A stretch of 64,000 nt of DNA from Brevibacterium gallinarum. GTDB taxonomy: Bacteria > Actinomycetota > Actinomycetes > Actinomycetales > Brevibacteriaceae. The DNA is taken from contig NZ_JACSPY010000004.1 in the NCBI RefSeq assembly GCF_014836885.1, forward strand, positions 124,001-188,000, in the 5' to 3' direction. Position numbers and translations under genes: made by a program. The notes under the pieces are model-generated. The model did not search any database and was not told where the DNA came from. It worked only from the letters and a program-made list of their open reading frames with translations. Of this stretch, positions 13,099 through 22,656 are shown one piece after another (position 1 is the first letter of the stretch; every line of letters starts with the position of its first letter).

Positions 13099-13104
13099 TA
13101 CAGT
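13099..13104 (+). promoter_or_regulatory. -10 box of a probable leaderless hisN promoter
   Basis: TACAGT ends 6 nt before the hisN ATG, so transcription would start at or next to the start codon. There is no Shine-Dalgarno site. Confidence 0.55.
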
Positions 13105-13110
13105 GTCACC

Positions 13111-13887
13111 ATGGACGATCTCGCACTCGCACTGCGCCTGGCCGATGAGGCCGACGCCATCAGCCTGCCGCGCTTCCGGTCGCATGACTTCCACGTCTCG
13201 ACGAAGCCGGACCTGACCCCGGTCACCGATGCCGACCAGGCAGTCGAGCAGATGCTGCGGAAGGCGATCGGCGACGAACGTCCAGAGGATGCGTTCTACG
13301 GTGAGGAGTTCGGCAGCCGTGGGCAGGCATCGCGGCGCTGGATCGTCGACCCGATCGACGGGACGAAGAACTTCGTGCGCGGCGTGCCCGTCTACGCCAC
13401 CCTCATCGCCCTCTACGACGGCGCGCGGCCGCTGGTCGGCGTCGTGAGCGCCCCCGCGCTCGGGATGCGCTGGTATGCCGCAGCAGGCAGCGGTGCATTC
13501 CGCACCCTGGCGCCGGGACTCGGCGGCGGTGAGCCCGAGCGGCTGCGGGTCTCGACCGTCGGCACGCTCGGTGATGCGTCGCTGTCGTACTCGTCGCTGA
13601 CCGGCTGGGCGACCCACCGGGATCGGGACCGTTTCATCGCGCTGACCGATCAGGTGTGGCGCACACGGGCCTACGGAGACTTCTGGTCGTACATGATGGT
13701 CGCCGAAGGAACCGTCGACATCGCCTGCGAACCAGAGCTCGAGCTCTACGATATGGCCGCGCTCGTGCCGATCATCACCGAAGCCGGCGGCAGCTTCACC
13801 GATCTCGACGGCCAGCCCGGGCCCTTCGGCGCCAACGGCCTGGCCACCAACGGACGACTGCACACGGAGGTTCTCACCTATGTCTGA
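13111..13887 (+). CDS. hisN: Histidinol-phosphatase of the inositol monophosphatase family
   Basis: The 258-residue IMPase-fold phosphatase has the metal-binding motifs GEEFG (about residue 64), DPIDGTKNFVRG (about 80) and ELELYDMAAL (about 210). Its opening (LALRLADEADAISLPRF), the FVRGVPVYATLIAL and GDFWSYMMVAEG stretches match the HisN type of actinobacteria, which performs the eighth step of histidine synthesis. Other IMPase functions (myo-inositol-1-phosphatase) are less likely but possible. Its end overlaps the start of the following aminotransferase by 8 bases, so the two are cotranslated. Confidence 0.85.
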   Translation: MDDLALALRLADEADAISLPRFRSHDFHVSTKPDLTPVTDADQAVEQMLRKAIGDERPEDAFYGEEFGSRGQASRRWIVDPIDGTKNFVRGVPVYATLIALYDGARPLVGVVSAPALGMRWYAAAGSGAFRTLAPGLGGGEPERLRVSTVGTLGDASLSYSSLTGWATHRDRDRFIALTDQVWRTRAYGDFWSYMMVAEGTVDIACEPELELYDMAALVPIITEAGGSFTDLDGQPGPFGANGLATNGRLHTEVLTYV

Positions 13888-15151
13888 TGCCACCCAGTCC
13901 GGCAGCCGCAATGCTGCCCACCCCGGCCTGTACGCGGCCCCGACGTGGCACCAGATGGCCACCGCAGCCGGGCTGGTGAATGCCGATGGGTCGATCGGTG
14001 AGACGATCTTCGGGCAGATGACCGCCCTGGCCGGCCGCCACGACGCGATCAACCTCGGGCAGGGATCGCCGGGGGATCCGACACCGGACTTCCTCATCGA
14101 CGCCGCGACCGAGGCGATGCGCGCCGGGGTCAACCAGTACGCCCCCGGCCAGGGCCACCGCGTCCTCATCGACGCTGTCGCCGAGCAGCGGCGCCGCTGC
14201 TACGGCCAGCAAGTCTCGGCTGACGAGGTGCTCATCACCATCGGAGCGACCGAGGGGCTCAGCGCTGCGATCGTCGCCCTCGTCCCCCGCGGCGGCGAGG
14301 TCATCGTCTTCGAGCCGTTCTACGACTCCTATGCCGCCGCCACCGCACTGGCCGGCGGGAAGCTGCGCGCCGTCGGGCTCATCGAGGACGGCGCGGGCGG
14401 CTTCGCACCCGACTGGGAGGCCTTCGAACGCACCATCGGCCCGCAGACGGCAGCGATCATCGTCAACACGCCGCACAACCCCACCGGGCTCGTGTTCACC
14501 GCCGAGATGCTCACCCGCATCTACCAGGCAGCCGTCGACAGCGACGCCTGGATCTTCACCGACGAGGTCTACGAGTACCTCGTCTTCGGCGACCGGCAGC
14601 ATGTGGCACTGGCCAGCATCGTCGACGACCCCTCACGCGTCGTGTCGATCTCGTCTGCGGGCAAGAGCTTCAACATCACCGGCTGGAAGATCGGCTGGAC
14701 GATCGCCGCTCCCGCGGTGCGCGTGGCCATCCAGGCCGTCAAGCAGTACTTCTGCTTCACCGGCGGCGCGCCCTTCCAGCCGGCGGTCGCTGCAGCACTG
14801 AACGAGCATGAGGACTTCGCCCACACCTCGGCGCGCAGCCTCGCTGCCCGTTCGGAGACCCTCGTCCCGGCCTTCGAGCACCTGCCCGGCGTGCGTGTCT
14901 CCCAGCCGCAGGGCGGCTACTTCACGCTCGTCGACTTCGCCGGCACCACCGATGAGGACGCCTATGCGCTCAACGAACGGCTGACCCGCGAGTTCGGATT
15001 CACCGGGATCCCCGGCCCCGCGCTGTGCGCAGCCGGCACCCCGGTCAGTGAGGCCTTCGCGCAGACGATCCGCTACTCCTTCTGCAAGAGCGAGGAGGAG
15101 ACGGCTGAGGCTGCACGCCGTGTGCGGGCGGCAGCCGAGAAGCTCAGCTGA
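13880..15151 (+). CDS. Fold-type I PLP aminotransferase (DapC/kynurenine-aminotransferase-like)
   Basis: The 423-residue class I/II aminotransferase has NLGQGSPGDPTPDFL near the N-terminus, the substrate-lid segment GVNQYAPGQGH, NTPHNPTG, FTDEVYEYLVF, and the PLP lysine in SSAGKSFNITGWKIGW. These mark the branch that includes methionine/kynurenine aminotransferases and Rv0858c-type N-succinyldiaminopimelate aminotransferase. Because a second candidate dapC stands next to fdxA at 54.5 kb, this copy more likely acts on another substrate. It overlaps hisN by 8 bases. Its 3' end overlaps the convergent MFS gene by 8 bases. Confidence 0.85.
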   Translation: MSDATQSGSRNAAHPGLYAAPTWHQMATAAGLVNADGSIGETIFGQMTALAGRHDAINLGQGSPGDPTPDFLIDAATEAMRAGVNQYAPGQGHRVLIDAVAEQRRRCYGQQVSADEVLITIGATEGLSAAIVALVPRGGEVIVFEPFYDSYAAATALAGGKLRAVGLIEDGAGGFAPDWEAFERTIGPQTAAIIVNTPHNPTGLVFTAEMLTRIYQAAVDSDAWIFTDEVYEYLVFGDRQHVALASIVDDPSRVVSISSAGKSFNITGWKIGWTIAAPAVRVAIQAVKQYFCFTGGAPFQPAVAAALNEHEDFAHTSARSLAARSETLVPAFEHLPGVRVSQPQGGYFTLVDFAGTTDEDAYALNERLTREFGFTGIPGPALCAAGTPVSEAFAQTIRYSFCKSEEETAEAARRVRAAAEKLS

Positions 15152-16322
15152 TCGCTCCGGGCTGGCAGGCCCGTGCGGCGACGAACGCCTTGACCACGAC
15201 CGAACCGAGGACGAGTGCGAACGCCGGCCAGATGACGCTGGACTGGACGAGGAATCCGAAGATGAGCGGGCCGGCGGCGGCCAGGCAGTAGCCGAGGCCC
15301 TGGACGAATCCGGACAGGGCAGCAGCTGACTCGGTGCTTGAGGAGCGCAGGCTGATGAGGGTCAGGGCCAGCGGGAACGTCGAGATGCCCAGGCCCAGCA
15401 GCACCGTCCACAGCACCGGCGCGGCAGCCGGAGCCAGCCACAGCCCGAGGTAGCCGGCCGCCAGACAGGCGGAGAAGGCCAGCACCACGGCCACCGGGCT
15501 GCGCACGCGTTCGGCGAACATTGGCAGCACCAGCCCGAGGACGAACGGGATCGCGGTGACCAGTGAGAGCATCGCCCCGCCGAAGCTCTCGGACAAGCCG
15601 GCGCGCACGAAGATGAGCGGCAGCCACGTGAAGAGGATGAAGTTGTTAAACGAGGTGATGCCGGTCATGAGCATGAGCGCCCACGCCCGGCTGCTGCGGA
15701 AGAGCTCCAGGTAGCGGCCAGAGGACACGACGGCGGAGTTCGGGGCGGCTTCGGGGGTCACGCGCCTGATCCACAGCAGCAGCCAGATCGCGGCGGGGAC
15801 GGCAGCGGCGAGTGACCACACGGCCAGTGAGCCCCGCCATCCCAGTCCCTGTGCCAGCGGAACCGCCAGGATCGGTGGGATGAACGTGCCGAACTGCAGG
15901 GCTGCGACGTGGATGGTCGAGAACAGGCCGATCCGGGTGGGGAAGAATCCCTTCACCAGCGGTGGGATGACGACGTTGCCGATGCCCATGCCGATGAGTG
16001 CGAACCCTGAGAGCAGCAGGAAGACCACCGGTGAGCCGGTGGCGCTGCGGATGGCCAGGCCGGCAGCGATGATGATCATCGCCAGGCTGATGACGCTCAC
16101 CGCACCCCAGCGGATCGTCAGGCGTGGAGTGAGGAATCCTGCGATGCCGAAGATGAGCGGGGGCAGCATCCCGATCACGGCGAGGAATGCGGCGGTCACG
16201 CCCAGCGGCTGAGCCATCATGTCAAGCAGCGGCGAGAGCCCGGTGACGCCGGGCCGCAGGTTGAAACCGGCGGCGACGATGCCGATGACGACGAGAACGT
16301 AGGCGGCTGAGGATTTCACCAC
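15144..16322 (-). CDS. CynX/NimT-family MFS transporter
   Basis: The 392-residue protein has about 12 hydrophobic segments. The opening NLRPGVTGLSPLLDMMAQ is the signature of the CynX/NimT branch of the major facilitator superfamily (cyanate, 2-nitroimidazole and related compounds). The direction and substrate of transport cannot be inferred from sequence. It is convergent with the aminotransferase, overlapping it by 8 bases at the 3' ends. The 16323-16523 stretch upstream has no gene. Confidence 0.85.
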   Translation of the reverse strand: MVKSSAAYVLVVIGIVAAGFNLRPGVTGLSPLLDMMAQPLGVTAAFLAVIGMLPPLIFGIAGFLTPRLTIRWGAVSVISLAMIIIAAGLAIRSATGSPVVFLLLSGFALIGMGIGNVVIPPLVKGFFPTRIGLFSTIHVAALQFGTFIPPILAVPLAQGLGWRGSLAVWSLAAAVPAAIWLLLWIRRVTPEAAPNSAVVSSGRYLELFRSSRAWALMLMTGITSFNNFILFTWLPLIFVRAGLSESFGGAMLSLVTAIPFVLGLVLPMFAERVRSPVAVVLAFSACLAAGYLGLWLAPAAAPVLWTVLLGLGISTFPLALTLISLRSSSTESAAALSGFVQGLGYCLAAAGPLIFGFLVQSSVIWPAFALVLGSVVVKAFVAARACQPGAIS

Positions 16323-16523
16323 GTCATTCTTGCATCCAGCGTTCAGCGGTGCGCAATCGGTTCACCACGACCGCCGATGCGCGCAGCGCTCCAGGTGATG
16401 CTCGTCCCTTGCTTTGCGGTCGAGACACGGCACCGATGACGCGCCGAACCCATCCACACGTCGTGGGCATCAACCCGCCTTGGGAGCATCAACCCGCAGT
16501 TGCTCTTGCTCGGAGGTAAGCAG

Positions 16524-16564
16524 AAGGCCCGCTGACCTGGCATTTCTGCTGGTCAGCGGGCCTT
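16524..16564 (-). terminator. Terminator of the initiator tRNA gene
   Basis: AAGGCCCGCTGACC (16524-16537) pairs with GGTCAGCGGGCCTT (16551-16564), a 14-bp stem 6 nt past the tRNA 3' end. It has T-rich flanks on both strands and could also stop transcription from the other side. Confidence 0.85.
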
Positions 16565-16570
16565 TTCTCG

Positions 16571-16644
16571 TGGCGGGGGGAGGATTTGAACCTCCGACCT
16601 CCGGGTTATGAGCCCGGCGAGCTACCGAACTGCTCCACCCCGCG
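16571..16644 (-). tRNA. Initiator tRNA-fMet (anticodon CAT)
   Basis: The gene folds into a complete 74-nt cloverleaf. The acceptor is CGCGGGG/CCCCGCC, the D-stem is GAGC/GCTC, the T-stem is GGAGG/CCTCC, and the anticodon loop is CTCATAA. It is the initiator type: position 1 and position 72 do not pair (C against C), and the anticodon stem ends in three G-C pairs (GGG/CCC). CCA is not encoded. The usual initiator mismatch in E. coli is C1-A72; here it is C1-C72. A consensus promoter and a hairpin terminator frame it as a single-gene unit. Confidence 0.95.
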
Positions 16645-16655
16645 GCGCACGTTCC

Positions 16656-16684
16656 ACTATACGGCAGTCCTGACGTGCGTCCAA
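16656..16684 (-). promoter_or_regulatory. Consensus promoter of the initiator tRNA gene
   Basis: On the minus strand TTGGAC (16684-16679) is followed after exactly 17 bases by TATAGT (16661-16656). The tRNA 5' end lies 12 nt downstream, so transcription would start just before it. Confidence 0.9.
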
Positions 16685-16721
16685 ATCCCTGATGGTGACC
16701 TTGTTAACACTGCCTGAATCG

Positions 16722-16760
16722 CCGAGGCGGCGGTCACCGCAGTGGTGACCGCCGCCTCGG
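16722..16760 (-). terminator. Perfect 16-bp hairpin downstream of the UPF0182 gene
   Basis: CCGAGGCGGCGGTCAC (16722-16737) is an exact inverted copy of 16745-16760. It starts 17 nt after the stop codon of the UPF0182 gene and probably ends that transcript. It shares the CCGAGGCGG core with the hairpin at 476-519. Confidence 0.7.
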
Positions 16761-16777
16761 GCACGGGGCCGGCGGGC

Positions 16778-19771
16778 TCAGTTGCCGCCGTCGGTGGCAG
16801 CGTCACCGGGTTCGGTTTCGCTGTCAGCCGGCGAGGCCTCGTTCTCCGCCTTCATCGCCTCGTCGAGGGCCTCCCGCAGGCGCGTCTGTGCCTCACCGTA
16901 GGCGGCGAAGTCGCCGTCCTGCAGGGCCTTGTCAGAATCCTCCATGGCCCGCTTGGCCTTGTCGAGGGCGTTGGCGAGAGCCTGGTCGGCAGTCTCCTCC
17001 GGCTGGGTGCCGCCGGTCGCACCCTCGTCCTCGTCGACCGGCTCCTGGCCGGCGTCACCGGCCTGAACGCCGGAGTCACCGCCGAACACCTGGTCAAGGG
17101 CGGCATCGAGGGTCGGGGCGAAGCCGATCTGCTCACCGAAGGCCACGAGCACGCGCTGCAGCACCGGGTAGGAGGTCTCACCGGCCGAGCGGACGTAGAC
17201 CGGCTGGATGTACAGCAGACCGCCGGCCACCGGCAGGGTCAGCAGGTTGCCGTTCTGCACCTGCGACTCACCCTGGCGCAGCAGGTTGAGGCTCGACTGG
17301 ATCTCAGGCTCGGTGTTGAAGTTGTTCTGCGCCTGGCCCGGGCCGGGGAACGTCGTGTTGCGCGGCAGCTGCAGCAGACGCAGCCGGCCGTAGTCCTCGC
17401 TCTTCGTGCCGGCTTCCTCACCGGCATCGGCGTTGGCCGCCAGGAAGCCGGTGAGGTTGTTGCGCGTCTGGCCTTGGGCCTGACGCGGGATGAACGACGA
17501 GGTCAGCGAGAACGACGGCTTCTCCTGGCCGGGCATGCGCAGCGTCAGGTAGAACGGCGGCTGCAGGAGGTTGCGCTCCTGGTTGACCGTCGGGTCCGTC
17601 GGCAGCGTCCAGAAGTCCTGGCCCGTGTAGAAGGAGTTCGCGTCGTCGACGTGGTAGCGGGTGAGCAGCTGACGCTGCACCTTGAACAGGTCCTCGGGGT
17701 AGCGCACGTGCGCCATGAGGTCTGCGCTCATCTCATCGGTGGACTTGAACAGGCCCGGGAAGATCTTCATCCAGGTCTTGAGCACCGGGTCGTCGTCTTC
17801 CCACTCGTATAGGTCGACTTCGCCGTCATAGGCGTCGACGGTGACCTTGACCGAGTTGCGGATGTAGTTCACCTGCTGCGGCGGCAGCGCCTGCTGGCTG
17901 CCGCTGCGCTCGGTGTTCGAGTCCTGCGTGGCATCCTGCAGCACCTGCGGAGTCGAGTACGGGTAGTGCGGGCTCGTCGTGTACGCATCGACGATCCACT
18001 TGATGCGCCCGTCGATGACCGCCGGGTAGGGGTCGCCGTCGACTTCGAGGAACGGGGCGACGCGCTTGATGCGCTCACGCGGGGTGCGCTCGTACAGGAT
18101 CTGGGATTCCTCGTTGACCGCATCGGAGAGGACGATCTGCTCGTCCTGGAACTTCACGGCGTAGACGAGGCGGTTGAAGAAGTTGCCGACAGACGGTCCG
18201 CCCTCACCGGAGAACGTGTTGTACACCTGGGCCTCGCCGTCGTCGCCGTCAGCGGGGTAGTCGATCTCGCGCGGGTCGGCGCCGTCGGGTGCGCCGACGA
18301 TCGAGTACAGCGGTGAGCGCTCTCCGAAGTAGATGCGCGGCTCGTACTCGCCGAGCTCACCGGTGGGCGGGATGTTGGCTTCGAGGAAGGACGGCTGGCC
18401 GTCATTGCCCTGGCGGTTGCCGTACGCGGCGACGACACCGAAGCCGTGGGTGTAGACGACGGCCTGGTTGAGCCACGAGGAATCCGCCTGCGAATCCGGG
18501 TTGAGCTCACGCAGCGCGATGACCGTGTCCTGCATCTCGCCGTCGATCCGGTAGCGGTCGACGTCGAGCTGTTCGGGGAAGCTGTAGAACGGACGCTGCT
18601 GCTGCAGCTGGCGGAACGTATCGGACACCAGGTTCGGGTCGAGCAGACGCACCGAGGCGGCGGTCTCGGCATCGGCGCGCAGCGCGCCGGGCTCACCTTC
18701 GGTGGTCGGCGAGTACGGGATCACATCGACGTCCTGGATGCCGTAGGCGTAGCGGGTGGCGTCGAGGTTGCGCTGGATGAACTCGCGCTCCAGGGACTGC
18801 TCGGAGGGCGAGACCTGGAACTGCTGCACGGCAGCCGGCAGGCCGATGACCGACACAGCACCGAGGACGAGCAGCATGATGACCGAGACGATCGAGAGCT
18901 TCCACATGCTGCGGAAGGCGTTGGCAAGGAACAGCAGCGCGACGACGAGCGCGGCCAGGGCAATGATGAGCATCGCCGGCAGCGTGATGTTGCTGGTCGT
19001 GTAGGTGGCACCGGTGACGATGCCGCTGGTGTTGGTCAGCGACTCGTAGCGCAGCACGAACAGGCGGGCGGCCTGCAGCAGGATGAGCACGCCGGCGGTG
19101 ATGGCGATCTGCACCTGAGCCGCACGGGTCATGTCGAGACCGCGCTGCTCACCGGGACGCAGCCCGCCGAACAGGTAGTGGGCGACCAGCGAGCCGATGA
19201 AGGCCAGCAGCGCGACCATGCCGAGGTAGTCGACGATGAGGCGGATGACCGGCAGCTGGAAGACGAAGAAGGACACGTCCCAGCCGAACTCGGGATCCTT
19301 GATCCCGAACGGGGTGGAGTGCAGGAACATCTGCACCTGCTGCCAGGAGGCCGACAGGGCGATGCCGCCGAGCACACCGACGACGAGCGAGGCGACGATG
19401 GTGACGACTGCGCGCAGCGGTTCGATGGCCTCGCGGTAGCGGTCGAGGTTCTCCTGCTGCGGCGTCGTGGGCGCATAGACCGGCCGCTTGCGGTGGGCCA
19501 GGTTCAGGCACAGCCACAGCGGTGCGGCCATGAGCAGCACACCGATGACGAACAGGACGATCTTCGTGACCCATTCGGTGGTGAACACCTGCAGGAAGCC
19601 GAGCTGGTCGAACCACAGGATGTCGGTGTAGACCTGCGCGAACACGACGAACAGGCCCAGCACGACGGCCACGCCGATGAGCGTGAGGACCAGCGGCGAG
19701 ACCTTCGTCGACCGGCCTTGCGGCCGACCGGGCGAACCGGGCTTACGGGGTGGACCGGCGGAAAACGTCAC
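16778..19771 (-). CDS. UPF0182 family large membrane protein
   Basis: The 997-residue protein has seven or so hydrophobic segments in the first third, then a large extracellular region with repeated tyrosine/proline-rich motifs and a C-terminal tail of about 90 acidic, coiled-coil-like residues (AKRAMEDSDKALQDGDFAAY). UPF0182 proteins (Rv3193c, Rv0064 in M. tuberculosis) are conserved in actinobacteria and some other phyla; their role is not established. The GTG start at 19771 follows AAAGGGA. It is next to the PDZ-Lon protease gene, on the same strand and 24 nt downstream of it, the same pair as in mycobacteria, which suggests a functional link at the membrane. Confidence 0.92.
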   Translation of the reverse strand: MTFSAGPPRKPGSPGRPQGRSTKVSPLVLTLIGVAVVLGLFVVFAQVYTDILWFDQLGFLQVFTTEWVTKIVLFVIGVLLMAAPLWLCLNLAHRKRPVYAPTTPQQENLDRYREAIEPLRAVVTIVASLVVGVLGGIALSASWQQVQMFLHSTPFGIKDPEFGWDVSFFVFQLPVIRLIVDYLGMVALLAFIGSLVAHYLFGGLRPGEQRGLDMTRAAQVQIAITAGVLILLQAARLFVLRYESLTNTSGIVTGATYTTSNITLPAMLIIALAALVVALLFLANAFRSMWKLSIVSVIMLLVLGAVSVIGLPAAVQQFQVSPSEQSLEREFIQRNLDATRYAYGIQDVDVIPYSPTTEGEPGALRADAETAASVRLLDPNLVSDTFRQLQQQRPFYSFPEQLDVDRYRIDGEMQDTVIALRELNPDSQADSSWLNQAVVYTHGFGVVAAYGNRQGNDGQPSFLEANIPPTGELGEYEPRIYFGERSPLYSIVGAPDGADPREIDYPADGDDGEAQVYNTFSGEGGPSVGNFFNRLVYAVKFQDEQIVLSDAVNEESQILYERTPRERIKRVAPFLEVDGDPYPAVIDGRIKWIVDAYTTSPHYPYSTPQVLQDATQDSNTERSGSQQALPPQQVNYIRNSVKVTVDAYDGEVDLYEWEDDDPVLKTWMKIFPGLFKSTDEMSADLMAHVRYPEDLFKVQRQLLTRYHVDDANSFYTGQDFWTLPTDPTVNQERNLLQPPFYLTLRMPGQEKPSFSLTSSFIPRQAQGQTRNNLTGFLAANADAGEEAGTKSEDYGRLRLLQLPRNTTFPGPGQAQNNFNTEPEIQSSLNLLRQGESQVQNGNLLTLPVAGGLLYIQPVYVRSAGETSYPVLQRVLVAFGEQIGFAPTLDAALDQVFGGDSGVQAGDAGQEPVDEDEGATGGTQPEETADQALANALDKAKRAMEDSDKALQDGDFAAYGEAQTRLREALDEAMKAENEASPADSETEPGDAATDGGN

Positions 19772-19795
19772 TCGTTCCCTTTCGTCGAAGCGGTG

Positions 19796-20983
19796 TCATC
19801 GCGCGCCCTGCTGGGCGTCGCACTGCGGAAGGCTGTCGGTATTTCCTGCGGCGATGTCCTCGACCGCAGCGTGGGCATCGGACAGCGTGTCGATGCGGAC
19901 CACATTCAGATCTGTGGAGGCGGCGGCGTCGACCACCTCGGGGCAGTTCTTCGCCGGTGACAGGAAGTACTCGGCACCCGCATCCGAGGCGGCGCTGACC
20001 TTCTGCCGGGCCCCGCCGATCGGCGAGACGGTCCCGGCGGGATCGATGGCGCCGGTGCCGGCGATCGGCGTGCCGCCGGTGAGGTTGCCTGGGGTGAGTT
20101 CGTCGATGATCGTCAGGGCGAAGATCATGCCTGCTGAGGGCCCGCCGATGTCTTTGACGTTGTAGGTGACCTCGAACGGGAAGTCGAAGCGCTGCTGCAT
20201 CGAGATGCCGATCATCTTCTTGCCGTGCACCGGCTTGGGCTCCAGTTCGACAGACAGCTCGTTGTCCCCGCGCTTGAGGCCGAGCTGCACGCTGCCCTCG
20301 GATTCGGTGACGGCCGCCGCGACTGCCGTCGCGGCATCGGGGTCGCCTCCGAGTCCGGTGCCGTCGATCGAGGTGATCTCGTCTCCGGGCTGGACCTGCC
20401 CGTCTGCCGGCGAGTTTGCCACGACCTCGGCGACGGTGGTGACAGAGGAGTAGTCGATGCCGAGCTCGCCGAGCGCAGCAGCGGTGGCGGTGTCCTGCGA
20501 GGAGGCCATCTGGGCGGTGTTCTGGCCGGTGACGTCCTCGCGGGTGGTCGTCAGCGGGTAGTAGGTCTCGTTGGGCACGACGGTATCGGTTCCTTTGATG
20601 ACCGATCGCAGCGCCTCGGAGGCGTAGACGGTGTTGCCCGGGCCGCCGGCGACGGCGACGGTGAGCATGTCGAGCTGGCCCTCAGCCTCATACGTTTCGG
20701 TGCCGCTGATCGTGATGAGATCTTTACCGTCGACCGGCTCGAGGGTGTTGACCACCGGGCCGGGCATCTGCAGCAGATAGGGCACCGGGATGAGTGCGCA
20801 GGCGAGCACGAGGCCGTAGGTGATGATTCCGGACAGGATCCCACCGGAGCGGGCGCGGGGCCTGCCGGCCGGCTTCCCTGCCGGGTCTGCGGCGCTGTCA
20901 GCGCTGGTCGTGGGGGTCTGCGGCGCGCCGACGGGGGCGGGCTCAGGTGCGTGACCCGAACCGGCTCCGGCGTTGTTCGTCAC
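19796..20983 (-). CDS. PDZ-Lon membrane protease (YlbL/Rv3194c-like, peptidase S16)
   Basis: The 395-residue protein has a disordered Pro/Ala-rich N-terminus, one transmembrane segment (about residues 50-75), a PDZ domain (VANSPADGQVQPGDEITSID) and a Lon-type protease domain. The catalytic serine is in GGPSAGMIFAL and the partner lysine in GGARQKVSAASDAGAEYFL. It is anchored in the membrane with the catalytic part outside, and in Bacillus the related YlbL is connected to SOS-response protein turnover. The GTG at 20983 has an AAAGGG site; an ATG 60 bases further upstream lacks one. It probably shares a transcript with the UPF0182 gene. Confidence 0.9.
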   Translation of the reverse strand: MTNNAGAGSGHAPEPAPVGAPQTPTTSADSAADPAGKPAGRPRARSGGILSGIITYGLVLACALIPVPYLLQMPGPVVNTLEPVDGKDLITISGTETYEAEGQLDMLTVAVAGGPGNTVYASEALRSVIKGTDTVVPNETYYPLTTTREDVTGQNTAQMASSQDTATAAALGELGIDYSSVTTVAEVVANSPADGQVQPGDEITSIDGTGLGGDPDAATAVAAAVTESEGSVQLGLKRGDNELSVELEPKPVHGKKMIGISMQQRFDFPFEVTYNVKDIGGPSAGMIFALTIIDELTPGNLTGGTPIAGTGAIDPAGTVSPIGGARQKVSAASDAGAEYFLSPAKNCPEVVDAAASTDLNVVRIDTLSDAHAAVEDIAAGNTDSLPQCDAQQGAR

Positions 20984-21216
20984 GTGGTTCAACCCTTTCG
21001 ATACGCACCAGTGAACAGACCTGCTCCAGTCTAGACGAGGCACCGGATGGGAACCACTCAGGAATCCCCTGTCCGCCGGCTGTGTGTGCGAGGGCCGGCG
21101 CGCATTTCGCCGAGGACGAAACGACCGCCTCGGGACCGGTGGTTCGGAACATTTGACCAGCTTCTCCGGTTAGCCTGACATGACTACCACCGCCCGCACC
21201 GAACCAGGGGGTCCGC

Positions 21217-22656
21217 ATGACCGATAAGAACGACAACGAACAGCAGCCTGACGAGAACAATCCTTTCGGCAACATGTTCGGCATGTTCTTCGGACCCGGC
21301 GGCGGTGCAGGTTTCGGCGGCCCCGGCGGCGGCTCCGGCGGCCAGCAGGGCATGCCCGGCGGGTTCCCGTTCGACCCGGCGATGCTCGGCGGGATCATGC
21401 AGCAGCTGCAGGAGATGATGAGCGGAGCCGGTGCCCAGAAGGCAGCACTCAAGGCCGCCGAGGACAAGGTGCCGACTCCCGATCCGGACGTCAGCGAGGA
21501 GACTGCCGCCGCCAGCCGGGATGCGTTCCGTGTCGCTGAGCTGTGGCTGGCGAAGGTCACCGACCAGCCGGCCAGGATCGGAGATGCGCAGACCCTGACC
21601 CGCAGGGAATGGGTGCACCAGTCGCTGCCGGGCTGGGAGAAGTTCCTCGCCCCGGTGCAGACGAACATGACCCAGGCGCTGACGAGCACGATCGCCGAGC
21701 AGGCACCCGAAGAGCTCAAGCCGATGCTCGCCGGTGCCTCGCAGATGTTCGCCTCGATGAGCAGCTCGATGTTCGGCGTGCAGCTCGGTGAGGCGCTCGG
21801 CGGACTCTCCGGTGAGGTGCTGACGTCGACGGACATCGGCCTGCCGCTGGTCGCCGGTGACAGGCCGGTGCTGGTGCACGCGAACATCGTCGGCGCCGCA
21901 GCAGAGCTCGACATCGACCCGAAGGAGCTGCGCATCTACCTGGCCGTGCGTGAGCTTGCCCACCTGTGGCTGTTCACGCGCGCCCCGTGGCTGGCCGGCC
22001 ACGTCGAGACGGCGCTGGCGAAGTACGCCTCCGGCATCGAAGTCGATATGGGCCGCATCGAGGGGCTGGCCGGGCAGATCGATCCGAGCAACCTGGAGCA
22101 GGTCAGCCAGGAGGTCCGCGAGGGCCTCTTCAACCCGCAGCAGACCCCGCAGCAGGCTGCGGCCCTCGAGCAGGTGCAGAACCTGCTGTCGGTCATCGCC
22201 GGCTGGGCTGATGTCGTCACCTACTCCGCCTGCGAGGCGCTGAGCGAGCGCGATGCGATCCGGGAGGCGCTCCATCGCCGGCTGGCCACCCAGAGCTCTG
22301 CTGATCGCCGGTTCGCCGAACTCGTCGGCCTCGAACTGGTGCCCACCCGACTGCGCGATGCCGTCGCACTGTTCGGATACCTGGAGCAGTCCGAGGGCGC
22401 TGAGGCACGCGACCAGATCTTCACCCACCCGGATCTGCTGCCGAGCGCCAAGGATCTTGATGATCCGCTCGGCTACCGGGAGCGCCGTCAGGAAGCCTGG
22501 TCGAGTGAGACCGAGATCGACGAGGCGCTCGAGAAGATCCTGAGTGAAGGTTCGGCCGAGAAGCCGACCGCTGACGATGCTGACAGCAGCGCAGGCGCAG
22601 CAGATGACGGTGACAGTGGAGCCGCCGATGGCACCGATGCGGATGATGAGCGCTGA
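21217..22656 (+). CDS. Actinobacterial zinc-dependent metalloprotease-like protein (TIGR03624/Rv3195 family)
   Basis: The 479-residue protein has a Gly/Phe/Met-rich disordered N-terminus (about 1-60), a helical core with RELAHLWLF near residue 247, the place where this family has a conserved zinc-site-like REAAHxRLF, and an acidic Asp/Ala/Ser-rich tail (about 445-479). Proteins of this family are annotated as putative hydrolases or zinc-dependent metalloproteases; enzyme activity has not been demonstrated as far as I know. It is divergent from the PDZ-Lon gene, mirroring Rv3194c-Rv3195. Its last codons overlap the start of a NUDIX gene. Confidence 0.85.
   Translation: MTDKNDNEQQPDENNPFGNMFGMFFGPGGGAGFGGPGGGSGGQQGMPGGFPFDPAMLGGIMQQLQEMMSGAGAQKAALKAAEDKVPTPDPDVSEETAAASRDAFRVAELWLAKVTDQPARIGDAQTLTRREWVHQSLPGWEKFLAPVQTNMTQALTSTIAEQAPEELKPMLAGASQMFASMSSSMFGVQLGEALGGLSGEVLTSTDIGLPLVAGDRPVLVHANIVGAAAELDIDPKELRIYLAVRELAHLWLFTRAPWLAGHVETALAKYASGIEVDMGRIEGLAGQIDPSNLEQVSQEVREGLFNPQQTPQQAAALEQVQNLLSVIAGWADVVTYSACEALSERDAIREALHRRLATQSSADRRFAELVGLELVPTRLRDAVALFGYLEQSEGAEARDQIFTHPDLLPSAKDLDDPLGYRERRQEAWSSETEIDEALEKILSEGSAEKPTADDADSSAGAADDGDSGAADGTDADDER

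Noticed and set aside
11848-14169. Minus-strand open frame of 773 codons across aroA, rsgA and hisN
   Set aside because: It runs antisense to three genes with clear motifs, and its composition is that of a mirrored high-GC frame.
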